NCBI GenBank assembly: GCA_002862125.1
Contig: PHSP01000001.1
Span: forward strand, 1,522,501 to 1,586,500
Reading direction: 5' to 3'
Origin: Methylobacter sp. KS41
Lineage (GTDB): Bacteria; Pseudomonadota; Gammaproteobacteria; Methylococcales; Methylomonadaceae
Length of the DNA: 64,000 nucleotides
Shown: piece by piece, positions 47,301 to 55,744 of the stretch
How positions within the stretch are numbered: position 1 is the first letter of the stretch
Layout: each line of letters begins with the position of its first letter
The notes under the pieces: generated by a model
Told to the model about the DNA's origin: nothing
Seen by the model: only the letters and a program-made list of their open reading frames with translations
Databases searched by the model: none
Program-made: the position numbers and the translations under genes

Positions 47301-47431
47301 AAATCGATAATTTGCGAAGGGAATAAAGCCAGTTCCTTATCCCAGTCCTTTACCGAACCGGCTTGCCAGCCTTTGGTCAGCAGCATTTGTTCGACATAGC
47401 TTTCGAAGGCTTTTTCAGTGGTTTGCAACAT
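44336..47431 (-). CDS. hsdR: HsdR, type I restriction endonuclease subunit
   Basis: 1031-residue motor and nuclease subunit. The N-terminal PD-(D/E)XK nuclease shows TLDMLFAVNGLPVATCELKN (Asp and ELK). The helicase has Walker A HSAGSGKTNS, the DEAH box VDEAHSSQSG and motif III FFAYTATPKGKTLEL; motif VI includes VQTLSRLNRMLPGK. The C-terminal part binds the methylase complex. It translocates and cuts DNA lacking the proper methylation. It is the last gene of the operon, nine bases after the FRG gene. No frameshift is seen, so restriction is probably active. Confidence 0.96.
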   Translation of the reverse strand: MLQTTEKAFESYVEQMLLTKGWQAGSVKDWDKELALFPSQIIDFIAATQTPLWNSMHEQHGSNLQAMLIKELVKELAFKGSLHVLRHGFKFYGKTFRLAYFKPAHGLNAEVLEQYQQNGLTVTRQVPCHPGDHSTLDMLFAVNGLPVATCELKNPWTGQNWRHAVNQYRNDRNPRAPLFEFKQRALVHFAADPDEVHMTTRLAGKKTFFLPFNRGSHPGEVVCGAGNPQHTSGYRSGYFWEEVLEREQFLDILGNFIFIERKEEKVEDGKGGSRLLQKEAVIFPRYHQLDATRRLVAAAQLEGPGQNYLIQHSAGSGKTNSISWLSHRLASLHDGNDHKVFDCVIVITDRQVLDRQLQDAIYQIEHAQGVVKAIDQDSKQLAAALIDGTKIVITTLQKFPFVLRGLLHAAGADNIDAADETSKAQAKAWEMEIGKRRYAVIVDEAHSSQSGETARELKAILGVKLNSSDENEEDWEDVRDQVMASRGPQSNVSFFAYTATPKGKTLELFGRAGHTGKPEPFHLYSMRQAIEEGFILDVLQNYTTYKTYFKLVKAMEDDPNLPKKKAARALAKFLVLHPTNISQKIEIIVEHFRNHVKHHLGGQAKAMVVTSTRLQAVKYMQAFQDYIEQHGYDDIQPLVAFSGTVLDPENGQEYTEPGMNVDSVTGKAISEKQLPERFNSPDYQVLLVANKYQTGFDQPKLMAMYVDKRLDGVQAVQTLSRLNRMLPGKEAPFVLDFVNEAEDIYRAFKPYYDATSLQETSDPALLEQVKHDLDSMQVYYWNEVEAFARIFYRSPNKQNPADHAHLQRHLQPAVDRFKAISDEEQRSMFRDKLSGYVNVYAFLSQIMPYADPDLEMLYSFGRLLLPHLPLDRDNTNVKLGDEVDLQYYRLQRVFSGAIDLADEQGEYTVKSPTDVGTGKAKDEKATLSEIIEILNNRFGTNFTEEDRLFFEQIREKATNTSEVIQLRQANPFDKFQLGFRQMLEDLMIKRMHENDKIVTRYMDDRAFEDAAFSLLSKVIYDNIPKATNTNG

Positions 47432-47440
47432 GGCGATTCC

Positions 47441-48373
47441 TTACATCATCCCTTCGCTTTCAAACACCCGGTACTTTAGCCATTTAGCAATACCGTCCAG
47501 ATCAGGAAACAACTGCTTATCGAAAACACCGTATTGATCGAGACGACGGCGAATATCGTCATGGGCGGCATGATCAATCACCATTTCCAGCACATCATTT
47601 TCTTCCAACGACTGCATGGGTTGATGACAGGCCAACAGCACCCCGTCCTGGGCGCGAATTCTGGGCGAAACGTGGGGAGGGTCGTATATCACGTTCTCAC
47701 CGATTCCAAACGGTGAAAGCTCATAATCTAACCTTGAATCTTCATTTTTATGGGATTTAATCTGCTCCCTCTCATCCAGCACCTCAAATTCGTCAAAAAT
47801 AGTTGTTTGCTCACTATCCAAACCGAACAGGTCGTAACCATCGCTATCTTGTAAACCCAGAGGCGGCTTAACTGGAGTTGAGTTTTGCTGAATAGCCTCG
47901 CCATTTTGTTTCTGCCGCTTCAAGTCACTAAATCGCTGCGGCTCACTAATCAGGATGTAAATTGCACTATCCAAATTTTCGCCGCTGCCATTACGTTGGG
48001 TTTCCCGGGTTGCAAAGTACAGCGCCACCAAGGGGTTCGTAGTCCAATCCATAAAGCGAGTAGGCAAACCGTGGTGCTGGGCAATCGCCAAAGCCTCCCA
48101 TTCATTACGTGGCAAATGATTTACATAGGTCAGCAAATGATTGCTAAAGGTTTCTAACACTTCTTGTTCTAGTTGGTCACGCTCGGCGGGCGTTTTGGCA
48201 TTTAGGTGTTTATAGCGGCCAATCGAAGGCTTTAAATCATAACCATCCAGGGCGCGTTTAGTTTGTCCACGAAAATACAGGCGGCTACGTTTGCCGTTAT
48301 GTTCGGCTGAGCCTAATTCATCGCGAACGATGCGCAAATAATTTTCAAAATTGTTAATCCTGAATTCATTCAT
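47441..48373 (-). CDS. FRG-domain protein
   Basis: 310 residues with the FRG domain: RLYFRGQTKRALDGYDLKPS near the N-terminus and EALAIAQHHGLPTRFMDWTT, then NPLVALYFAT, as the conserved core. FRG proteins are common in defence loci but their biochemical role is not settled; the fold is probably enzymatic or nucleotide-binding. The start ATG shares one base with the hsdS stop, so it belongs to the RM operon between hsdS and hsdR. The C-terminal half has no recognisable domain. Confidence 0.88.
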   Translation of the reverse strand: MNEFRINNFENYLRIVRDELGSAEHNGKRSRLYFRGQTKRALDGYDLKPSIGRYKHLNAKTPAERDQLEQEVLETFSNHLLTYVNHLPRNEWEALAIAQHHGLPTRFMDWTTNPLVALYFATRETQRNGSGENLDSAIYILISEPQRFSDLKRQKQNGEAIQQNSTPVKPPLGLQDSDGYDLFGLDSEQTTIFDEFEVLDEREQIKSHKNEDSRLDYELSPFGIGENVIYDPPHVSPRIRAQDGVLLACHQPMQSLEENDVLEMVIDHAAHDDIRRRLDQYGVFDKQLFPDLDGIAKWLKYRVFESEGMM

Positions 48374-49644
48374 CAGACGTATTCCCTAACATCAATTTTG
48401 CCGGTGACGGCGGCGGTGATTAATGCGCTGCGGTATTCCTGCAAGCGGGAGATCGCGGTTTCGACTTTTTCTGTCAGTGTATCTATACGACCAGTTTCAT
48501 GATCCAAAAAATCAGCTATCGCGGTCTGCTCGTTAGGTTTTGGCAAGCCAATGACAATGCCGCCGACGGTATCAGTATTCAAATTAAGTTGCGTTCCCAT
48601 TTTGCCAAGCCCTTTGTACGGTTCCCCGCTAGCAAAAATGTAGTACAAGAAGCGCGCCTCACCTTTCCATCGTGGGAAATAAACAAAACCGTCATGAATA
48701 CAACACTTAATTTTTGTAATGCAGGGTTTTCCTACTGACCCAGCAATGCTTAAAAACAGTGCCCCTGGAGTTAGTTTTACACTCAAGGACGAGCCGACTT
48801 CCGAAAGCTTTTGCTCGGTGTTTTCAAGATACATACCTGAGGCCGTTACATCAGATATGCGAACCCAAGCATATTCTCCTTCATCATCGAAATAGACTGG
48901 ATCGTCAATTGGTCGAGGAGAGGCACCTCTTTGCACTGAAGACTCCCATTTGATAGCTTTCAATTTCCAGCTTTCAGGTATTTCACCTAACCAATCAACG
49001 CCAGATTGACTGAATCCTGTGTGAGGTTCAAGGCCAAATTCCCGCGAGGCGTCGGCGGGCAGGCCACGGGTGACGGTGCGGGAAATCAGCGCGCTGCGTT
49101 TTTCCTTGAGCAATTCGACCAGCTTGCGCTTTTTAGCCACCAGCGTATCAATCCGCCCGGTTTCCCGATCCAGAATATCGGCGATGGCGGTTTGTTCTAA
49201 ATCTGAAGGTACTGGCAACTTGGAAGAATAAGCGTCTTCTCTGGCTAGCCCTGGAACGGCCGAATCTTTAGAGTTTTCGTCTAGCCGTAGAACGAGAAGC
49301 GCATATTTCAACCAATTAAGACTATTAGAGGTACAACTGTTATCAATGTAATACGTTGTATCAATAGCAAAAACAGGCTGGCCTGAATAATTTATTTTAC
49401 CAAACGAGCCTTTTCGCCCAACCACTATCACTGGTGCTTTGGTATTCGAAACAATGTGGCTACCAACTTGCCCATTTGATCCATAAACGGCAATTTCTCC
49501 ATCTTCACGACTTTCAGCCGCAAGCGAATCGCCGTAAGCCAAACGGCACACATAACGAAGCCCTTTGACATCCCAATCCTCCGGCACCTCACCCAACCAC
49601 TCCACGCCGCTGTCCTTGTATTGCGGATAAGCCGGATATTTCAT
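48373..49644 (-). CDS. hsdS: HsdS, type I specificity subunit
   Basis: 423-residue DNA specificity subunit with two target recognition domains separated by conserved helical spacers. The first half starts YPQYKDSGVEWLGEVPEDWD and the second SQSGVDWLGEIPESWKLKA, a clear internal repeat; each half ends in a coiled spacer (QTAIADILDRETGRIDTLVA and QTAIADFLDHETGRIDTLTE). It sets the bipartite sequence recognised by the HsdMS methylase and HsdR. The start overlaps the rhuM stop (ATGA). Confidence 0.96.
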   Translation of the reverse strand: MKYPAYPQYKDSGVEWLGEVPEDWDVKGLRYVCRLAYGDSLAAESREDGEIAVYGSNGQVGSHIVSNTKAPVIVVGRKGSFGKINYSGQPVFAIDTTYYIDNSCTSNSLNWLKYALLVLRLDENSKDSAVPGLAREDAYSSKLPVPSDLEQTAIADILDRETGRIDTLVAKKRKLVELLKEKRSALISRTVTRGLPADASREFGLEPHTGFSQSGVDWLGEIPESWKLKAIKWESSVQRGASPRPIDDPVYFDDEGEYAWVRISDVTASGMYLENTEQKLSEVGSSLSVKLTPGALFLSIAGSVGKPCITKIKCCIHDGFVYFPRWKGEARFLYYIFASGEPYKGLGKMGTQLNLNTDTVGGIVIGLPKPNEQTAIADFLDHETGRIDTLTEKVETAISRLQEYRSALITAAVTGKIDVREYV

Positions 49645-50669
49645 TGCCGCCCGCCTTTTTCCAGTTCCTGCTCCAATTGCTCCAAGGCTTTCAAGTCTTC
49701 GGCATCGGCCGCCACTGCTTCGTCGGCGCGGCGTTTGGCGTCGAAATCATCAAAACGCTGTTCGGCGATGGTTTTCATCGCAGCCTTACTAATCGAACCC
49801 GCGCCGCGTAAGATGGGCCGGTCGTTGAATTCCAATAAACGGTCAACGTTAGTACGCCAGTAATCCAGGGTCAGTTTCTTGCGTTCCTTAACGCGCAATT
49901 CGGCCTGTTCCAGAAAGATCACCACCAAGCGATTTAGCGAGTCGATTTCATCGGCGCTCAGGTAATTTTTGGCGACAATCACATCCGCTTTGCGCACCCG
50001 ACTGCCTTTCCAAGTAGTCAGGTTCATATTCTTCGCATTGGCATCGGCACGTTGGACGATGATTTCGGCGGCGGTGTGTTGGGTGACGGCATACAGCAGT
50101 TTGTTTTGCACTTCGGCAAAGAACAGTTGCGCGTTGGTTTCGTTGCCTTGATAGTCGCTGCTAAGGGCAAACAGGTCGCGCACTTTTTGGTAAAAGCGTT
50201 TTTCCGAGGCGCGGATTTCGCGAATGCGCGCCAGCAATTCGTCAAAATAATCCCAACCGCCGGGATTTTTCAGCCGCTCGTCGTCCATGACAAAGCCTTT
50301 AACGATCAATTCTTTAAGCTGAGTATTGGCCCAGCGGCGGAATTGCGTGCCGCGTGGGGATTTAACCCGAAAGCCCATGGCCAAAACGGCTTCCAGGTTA
50401 TAGTGCGCAACGTCGTAATCCTTGCCGTCGGCGGCAGTTGTCCGGAAATTCCTGACAACTGAAATTTCGTTCAATTCGCCTTCGCTAAAGATGTTTTGCA
50501 AATGCTCGCTGATGGTCTGTTTGGAACGGTCGAACAACTCGCCCATTTGGGCTTGGGATAGCCAAATAGTTTGCTCTACCAATTTGCATTCAATACGGCT
50601 TTGGCCGTCTTCGGTTTGATAGATGACCAAGTCGCCGATAGCTTGGCTAGGTAAATTAGCCTCGCTCAT
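49641..50669 (-). CDS. rhuM: RhuM-family protein
   Basis: 342 residues from ATG 50669, chosen because it forms an ATGA overlap with the preceding stop; a longer frame begins at 50693. The N-terminal block IWLSQAQMGELFDRSKQTIS followed by EHLQNIF is a helix-turn-helix-like segment of the RhuM family, and GFRVKSPRGTQFRRWANTQL is its central signature. RhuM was first named in a Salmonella pathogenicity island; many copies lie in type I RM operons, but the function is unknown. Context suggests a modifier or regulator of the RM system. Confidence 0.9.
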   Translation of the reverse strand: MSEANLPSQAIGDLVIYQTEDGQSRIECKLVEQTIWLSQAQMGELFDRSKQTISEHLQNIFSEGELNEISVVRNFRTTAADGKDYDVAHYNLEAVLAMGFRVKSPRGTQFRRWANTQLKELIVKGFVMDDERLKNPGGWDYFDELLARIREIRASEKRFYQKVRDLFALSSDYQGNETNAQLFFAEVQNKLLYAVTQHTAAEIIVQRADANAKNMNLTTWKGSRVRKADVIVAKNYLSADEIDSLNRLVVIFLEQAELRVKERKKLTLDYWRTNVDRLLEFNDRPILRGAGSISKAAMKTIAEQRFDDFDAKRRADEAVAADAEDLKALEQLEQELEKGGRQ

Positions 50670-51043
50670 GCTATCACCTCGAGGTAAAGCCAATTTCTCG
50701 CTTCGGCTTTTGCTTTTAGCAACTTGGCTTTTTTTTCCGTTTCATTCTTGCTGTAGGCAGAAAAATCAATCAACGCATGTTCTGGAAATGGCGCAGGATC
50801 AGGAAGTGTGGGTAAGTCGGTTACTTCGCACTCCGACACAGTCACTGCCATTACCCCCACCGAAGGTAGGTTCAATTTACCGGTGTAATGCTGATAGGCT
50901 GCCGAAGGTTCAATCTGGTCACCGTCATAAACTGAAAGCTTTTGATCATCCTTGGGTGTTGGGCGGAATGCCTGGGATGAAACGCGGTTTTGTTGGATGA
51001 AATTAGGGTGAATTTGACGATATAAAAACGTATTGGCATTCAT
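50666..51043 (-). CDS. Unknown protein in the type I RM operon (125 aa)
   Basis: A small soluble protein with no recognised domain. The N-terminus contains NTFLYRQIHPNFIQ and FRPTPKDDQKLSVYDGDQI, the middle has VGVMAVTVSECE, and the end has FPEHALIDFSAYSKNE with a Lys/Ala-rich helix. The pattern is that of a conserved family, but no function is known to me. It overlaps the 377-residue gene by ATGA upstream and rhuM by ATGA downstream, so it is made as part of the operon. It and the 377-residue protein are likely to act together. Confidence 0.8.
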   Translation of the reverse strand: MNANTFLYRQIHPNFIQQNRVSSQAFRPTPKDDQKLSVYDGDQIEPSAAYQHYTGKLNLPSVGVMAVTVSECEVTDLPTLPDPAPFPEHALIDFSAYSKNETEKKAKLLKAKAEARNWLYLEVIA

Positions 51044-52173
51044 GCGTTAATTCCATTTAGTTGCTTCAGTTGGTCCATCAGCCACAGCCAGTGTTTAGGG
51101 TTGGCCAAATCCAGCTCGCGGCAGTCTTCCTGCTCTGAAGTCATTTCCAACGCATGATATTGCGCAGTGTGGGAATCGATGTTGATGTCCAAAGAAATTT
51201 CGTGTGTATTTGTCGACCACTCCGCCTGTACTCCACCTTCAGCAGTTGGATACAAATAAGGTGCCGAAAACTCGCCCGGGTAGTAACTTTTAAAACAATC
51301 CGCTAACCAGCTTAGTCCGTTAGCGCTGGGGGCAAAACCTCTTTTGCCATCTAACCAGCCGTTGCGAATTGCGCTGAATTCGTCCAAGCGGGCGAAAATA
51401 TCATTAACTTCCAAAAGGGTTAGATGTTCGACGGCTTCAACGCTTTGCAGGCGATCACTCCGGCTATAAAGACCAATACCTTGCAACAAAACACGGGCCC
51501 CAGTGGTGTAGCCATTAAATGCTTCCAGTACAGTTGGTAAATGTTGTGGGGCAATAGGAGCAATAACACGAGGACCGTTGATGACCTCAAGTTCGAATGT
51601 CATTTTATTTTGGTTGGCTTCCGAGATTGAACCTCGCAAGCTGACTTCTTCAGAAAACTCGTTCACTTGAGATGATGCAAGGATTAGTTTGCGTCGTGTG
51701 ACTTTGTTAAGCCGTGCAGGCCGACTGGCATTTTCGGGACGGAACTCTATACACTCACCATCACGTAAACCGCGACCAATGCGGTCGAAATAACCAAGCA
51801 GAAAATCGGGTAGGTGTGGATTGATTGGGGTGTCATGTTCAGCCGCATCAATTGCACCAATAATAGAGTTTCGCGCGTGTTCGAAGTAAATCTGGTTAAC
51901 CGGTGGAAACAGTTGGTTAGACTCTACAACCATGCTGATCTGAGGTATAGCGCTACCATCACCAATACCGATAAGTCTTAGCCCAATGCCATCACTAAAC
52001 CCTTTTGGTGTTCGCTTACGGTCTGTGTTTTCTTGCAGATAACGCCATTTAGCAACCTCAACGATCATTTCTTCAAGGGTAGCCAGGTCTTTAAGCAGTT
52101 CCAACGGAATGGCGTGGTTAGAAAAACGAGTACCCACCATGCGCGGTGATAAAAATGGAATTAATTGCGTCAT
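51040..52173 (-). CDS. Unknown protein in the type I RM operon (377 aa)
   Basis: 377 residues, soluble, no signal peptide or membrane segment, and no motif I can assign to a catalytic family. Distinct segments include LLKDLATLEEMIVEVAKWRY, a SDGIGLRLIGIGDGSAIPQI stretch, and a C-terminal region with GFAPSANGLSWLADCFKSYY and PYLYPTAEGGVQAEWS. It looks like a two-domain protein, with a central GRGLRDGECIEFRPE region. Its start overlaps the hsdM stop and its stop overlaps the 125-residue gene, both by ATGA, so it is an integral part of the operon. Confidence 0.8.
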   Translation of the reverse strand: MTQLIPFLSPRMVGTRFSNHAIPLELLKDLATLEEMIVEVAKWRYLQENTDRKRTPKGFSDGIGLRLIGIGDGSAIPQISMVVESNQLFPPVNQIYFEHARNSIIGAIDAAEHDTPINPHLPDFLLGYFDRIGRGLRDGECIEFRPENASRPARLNKVTRRKLILASSQVNEFSEEVSLRGSISEANQNKMTFELEVINGPRVIAPIAPQHLPTVLEAFNGYTTGARVLLQGIGLYSRSDRLQSVEAVEHLTLLEVNDIFARLDEFSAIRNGWLDGKRGFAPSANGLSWLADCFKSYYPGEFSAPYLYPTAEGGVQAEWSTNTHEISLDINIDSHTAQYHALEMTSEQEDCRELDLANPKHWLWLMDQLKQLNGINA

Positions 52174-54290
52174 GCTGTTACCTCTCGCAGTAAATCAACA
52201 ATCTCGCCTTCCAACACCTTGATTTCGGTTTCGATGGTTTCCAGCTCGCGCGGTGGCTCATAGCGGTAAAAATGCCGATTCAGCGGGATTTCGTAGCCAA
52301 CTTTAGTTTTGCTGTGATCTATCCAAGCATCCGGTACGTGCGGTAGCACTTCGCGTTGAAAATATTCGTCGATGCTTTCTTTGATTGGCACGGTTTCGGT
52401 GTCGCGTAAATCGGTATCCGGCTCCGGGTTGCCTTGTCTATCGGTGCAAATGTTTGCCGTTTCGTCACGCTCGCTCAGTGCAGCCAACACAGCTTTGAGT
52501 TCCGGAGCAAACAAGCGCACGTCATGGGCGCGGTCGATGTCGCGCAATGTCAGCAAAAACTGTTTGCGGTCTACAAACAGGGTGTTGCCATGCTGCTCGA
52601 CAAAGGCTGCCAGTAAATCACGGATTTGTTGCTGGCGGACGCGACCAGCTTCGATTTCCTGCTGGCGGACGGTTTCGTTCTTTTTACTGCTACTGGCAAG
52701 ATTGACGAATGCGGTTTGTTCCTCCAGGCGAGCGATACGTTCGGCGCTAGCTTGAAAATTGAGTCTGAGCGGACGTTCGACGGTAATCTTGTGATAACCA
52801 AAGTCTTCGTTATCGAACAGCTTACTGACCACTAACACTTTCTCTTTGCTGTCGATAATGAAGCTGCGTGTTTCACCATCGGTAAAATTGGCATAGATGC
52901 GGGTGATTTCGCCGATATGGTCCGGGTCTTTGGCTTTGTCGCTTGGATCGCCGATGCGGCGGCGCTTATTGCCCAAGGACTTTTCCATCGGCACCCAGAA
53001 ATTGCGGGCATCGATCAATTGCACTTTGCCTTTCCGCAATGGTTCCTTCCGATTGCTGATGATCCAGATATAAGTGGATATGCCGGTGTTGTAAAACAGT
53101 TGTTCCGGCAAAGCGACAATCGCTTCCAGCCAGTCGTTTTCGATGATCCAGCGGCGGATTTCACTTTCGCCGCTACCAGCGTCACCGGTAAATAAGGGGG
53201 AACCGTTGAAGACAATACCGATTCGGCTGCCACCCGCCGAGACTGGGCGCATTTTGGCAATCATGTGTTGCAGGAACAGGAATGCACCGTCGTTGATGCG
53301 CGGCGTACCGGCACCAAAGCGGCCAGCATAGCCTAAGGTATCGGCTTCCTGCTGGATATATTTCTGTTGCTGTTTCCATTCCACACCAAACGGCGGATTC
53401 GCCAGCATGTAATCGAAAGTCCATTTGTTACTGTCACTGTCGCGGTCGAAGCCGTCGCGGGTAAAGGTGTCTCCCAAAATGACGTTGTCGGCGTCCTCGC
53501 CTTTGATCAGCATGTCAGACTTACAGACCGCCCAAGCTTCGTCGTTAAAATCCTGGCCAAAGAGTTTCGGCTGAGCATCGGCATTAAGCTTGCGGATGTA
53601 TTCCTCCGCGACTGATAGCATGCCACCAGTACCACAAGCCGGGTCGTAAATGGTTTTGACGACATGACTTTGCGCCAAATCCTGCTCCGGCACCAATAAC
53701 AGGTTGACCATCAATTTGATGACTTCTCGCGGGGTGAAATGCTCTCCGGCTTCCTCATTCGATTGCTCGGCACCAATGCGGATTAGCTCTTCAAAGACAT
53801 ACCCCATCTGCACGTTATCCACTCGTTGCGGCGACAGGTCGATGGCAGCAAAGGCTTTGACCACTTCGAACAGTATGTTCTTTTCCGCCATGTGGGCTAT
53901 CTGATCACTGAATTTGAATTTCTCCATGATCGCGCGAACGTTTGGAGAAAAACCATTGATGTAGCTATTGAGATTAGGTGCAAGGTTGTTCGGATCGTTG
54001 AGCAAGGAATGATCGGCATTTTTATCGAACTGCATCCGAGACAGGTTGTAAAAACGGTGGTCAATAATGGATTGCAGCCGCGCTTGTATGACCCGTTCGG
54101 GTTTGGTTTTGAGGTTTTGGAATTCCTCGAATGCTGCTTGTTTGGTTGGCTCTAGCAAGCAGTCAAAGCGGCGCAACACAGTCAGTGGCAGTATGACTTT
54201 ACGGTATTCGTTGCGCTTGTAGGGGCCGCGCAATAAATTGCAAATGCTCCAGATGAAGTTGGCTAGTTGGCTGTGCGTTTCGCCATTCAT
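52170..54290 (-). CDS. hsdM: HsdM, type I DNA methyltransferase subunit
   Basis: 706-residue N6-adenine methylase subunit. The N-terminal helical domain (LANFIWSICNLLRGPYKRNE) is followed by the SAM-binding motif YDPACGTGGML and the catalytic motif MLANPPFGVEWK. It is longer than the classic 500-530 residue HsdM, with a C-terminal extension containing a coiled coil and HVPDAWIDHSKTKVGYEIPL, NRHFYRYEPPRELETIE, as in the larger HsdM subgroup. First gene of the operon; promoter presumably in the 335-bp gap upstream. Confidence 0.97.
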   Translation of the reverse strand: MNGETHSQLANFIWSICNLLRGPYKRNEYRKVILPLTVLRRFDCLLEPTKQAAFEEFQNLKTKPERVIQARLQSIIDHRFYNLSRMQFDKNADHSLLNDPNNLAPNLNSYINGFSPNVRAIMEKFKFSDQIAHMAEKNILFEVVKAFAAIDLSPQRVDNVQMGYVFEELIRIGAEQSNEEAGEHFTPREVIKLMVNLLLVPEQDLAQSHVVKTIYDPACGTGGMLSVAEEYIRKLNADAQPKLFGQDFNDEAWAVCKSDMLIKGEDADNVILGDTFTRDGFDRDSDSNKWTFDYMLANPPFGVEWKQQQKYIQQEADTLGYAGRFGAGTPRINDGAFLFLQHMIAKMRPVSAGGSRIGIVFNGSPLFTGDAGSGESEIRRWIIENDWLEAIVALPEQLFYNTGISTYIWIISNRKEPLRKGKVQLIDARNFWVPMEKSLGNKRRRIGDPSDKAKDPDHIGEITRIYANFTDGETRSFIIDSKEKVLVVSKLFDNEDFGYHKITVERPLRLNFQASAERIARLEEQTAFVNLASSSKKNETVRQQEIEAGRVRQQQIRDLLAAFVEQHGNTLFVDRKQFLLTLRDIDRAHDVRLFAPELKAVLAALSERDETANICTDRQGNPEPDTDLRDTETVPIKESIDEYFQREVLPHVPDAWIDHSKTKVGYEIPLNRHFYRYEPPRELETIETEIKVLEGEIVDLLREVTA

Positions 54291-54625
54291 TAATATTAAT
54301 CCTTGTTATTGTTATAAACTTTCCGCTTTTGACACTCGATGCACAAAAAGCCTTCTGAACGAGCCTACATTTAATATACATGGCGTAATCGTAACATTTT
54401 CTGTGACAAATCTCGATCTGAATGATACTAGCAATAGCATTAGGAGCATGACTGCCAAGTTTTTTAGTTTTGCTATATTATCCGCTAAGTCGCCTACAAG
54501 ATAGAATCTATTAATTGATCATGTAAGTTGATTTAAAAGCTTTCGGCTGATGTATTGTTACTAAGTGCCTAGCAAAAAGTTTTTTATCGTTCAAAATAAT
54601 CGTAAATAGCATGGATTAACTATGA
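54291..54625. other. 335-bp gap upstream of hsdM
   Basis: AT-rich region between the recombinase gene end and the hsdM start. It should hold the RM operon promoter; TATAAC and TATATT strings occur on the minus strand, but no convincing -35/-10 pair, operator palindrome or small controller gene could be identified. Confidence 0.45.
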
Positions 54626-55735
54626 TTAAACTCCAACTTGTGCGTTTTGGATAGCCAATTCTTTAACAACTGCTCTTGCAAGATCATCAACATTTTGGTT
54701 GGCAAAAAGCCGTGGTGACTTTAATTTCTGAAAAATCTCCCCCTGCCGGTGTTGTTGTACATGACCATAGCTATATAAAGTCGTTAAAACATCTTCGTGG
54801 CCTAAATTCTGGCTCCAAGACTTCAATTCTTCAGGAGTTTGGCAGAGCTTTTGCCCAAGTGTCACTAACGTTTTACGAAAGCTATGCGGATTAAAATAGG
54901 GTAAATCCGCCGCTTCAAACGCATCTTTGAAAATTGTGCGAATGGGTGACGCATTACTCCAATGTTCCGGCTTAAAACCTGATGCTATAAAGCTTCTGTC
55001 TTCACCATTAATCACATTCGTTTTTGGAAACAGAGGATCATCATTCCCCCAAAGCAAATCTTCTTTGAGATAACGCACCCAGTCACAAACAATTTGCTGG
55101 ATATGTTCCCCGACTGGAAAGAAAAAAGTCTTAAAGGTCTTGCTAAATTTTGTATTCACTTCCCTGGCATCCTGAAAGACGCTATTCCCGATAATATCAA
55201 TATGTTTTATTTTCAAAGATGCTATGGCGCTGTCCCTGGCTCCTGTTAACAGGGTAAAAGCAATCAGGCTACGATTACGTTTTTCTATGTCCGAATTGTT
55301 AGGCATAGTCCCAATAACGTGTATGATTTGCTCCAACGTAGGCACAGCCGTTTCACGACGCGCCGTTGCAATACGAACATCTTTTTCTGACAAGTTGAAA
55401 TATTCGGTATCGGTATAACTGATACGAGACTTATAGCCTGATTGCATAGCCAACCATTGAAAAAAGGCTTTCAATTGCCCCAGTGTCGAATTAAGCGTGG
55501 CTTTACTTAATTTTTTTCCGGTTTGCTGATTAGTTTGCTTGGCTAGATGGTTTTTGAACCCAACCGCTTGCTCAAAATGGAAAGCTTTAAAATCACGGTA
55601 ATTTGTATAAGATTCAAACCGGCTTACCGCCTTGGCGACCGCATCAACGGAACTCTCATTTTGCCGCTTGGCTTCCTTAAGAAATATAAAATATTTGCGC
55701 TTGATACGTTCATTATTTGCATTGTGTTTTATCAT
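54626..55735 (-). CDS. Tyrosine recombinase (island-internal)
   Basis: 369-residue phage-type integrase. The N-terminal SAM-like core-binding domain covers about 20-110. Catalytic residues visible: Arg in LLTGARDSAIASLK, the HxxR in FNPHSFRKTLV, His in LGHEDVLTTL, and the nucleophile Tyr in LYSYGHV. It is unrelated to the P4-type integrase at the island end. It lies nine bases after an HTH/zinc-ribbon gene, so the two form a unit. Its own att site was not identified. Confidence 0.93.
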   Translation of the reverse strand: MIKHNANNERIKRKYFIFLKEAKRQNESSVDAVAKAVSRFESYTNYRDFKAFHFEQAVGFKNHLAKQTNQQTGKKLSKATLNSTLGQLKAFFQWLAMQSGYKSRISYTDTEYFNLSEKDVRIATARRETAVPTLEQIIHVIGTMPNNSDIEKRNRSLIAFTLLTGARDSAIASLKIKHIDIIGNSVFQDAREVNTKFSKTFKTFFFPVGEHIQQIVCDWVRYLKEDLLWGNDDPLFPKTNVINGEDRSFIASGFKPEHWSNASPIRTIFKDAFEAADLPYFNPHSFRKTLVTLGQKLCQTPEELKSWSQNLGHEDVLTTLYSYGHVQQHRQGEIFQKLKSPRLFANQNVDDLARAVVKELAIQNAQVGV

Positions 55736-55744
55736 TGTTTTATC

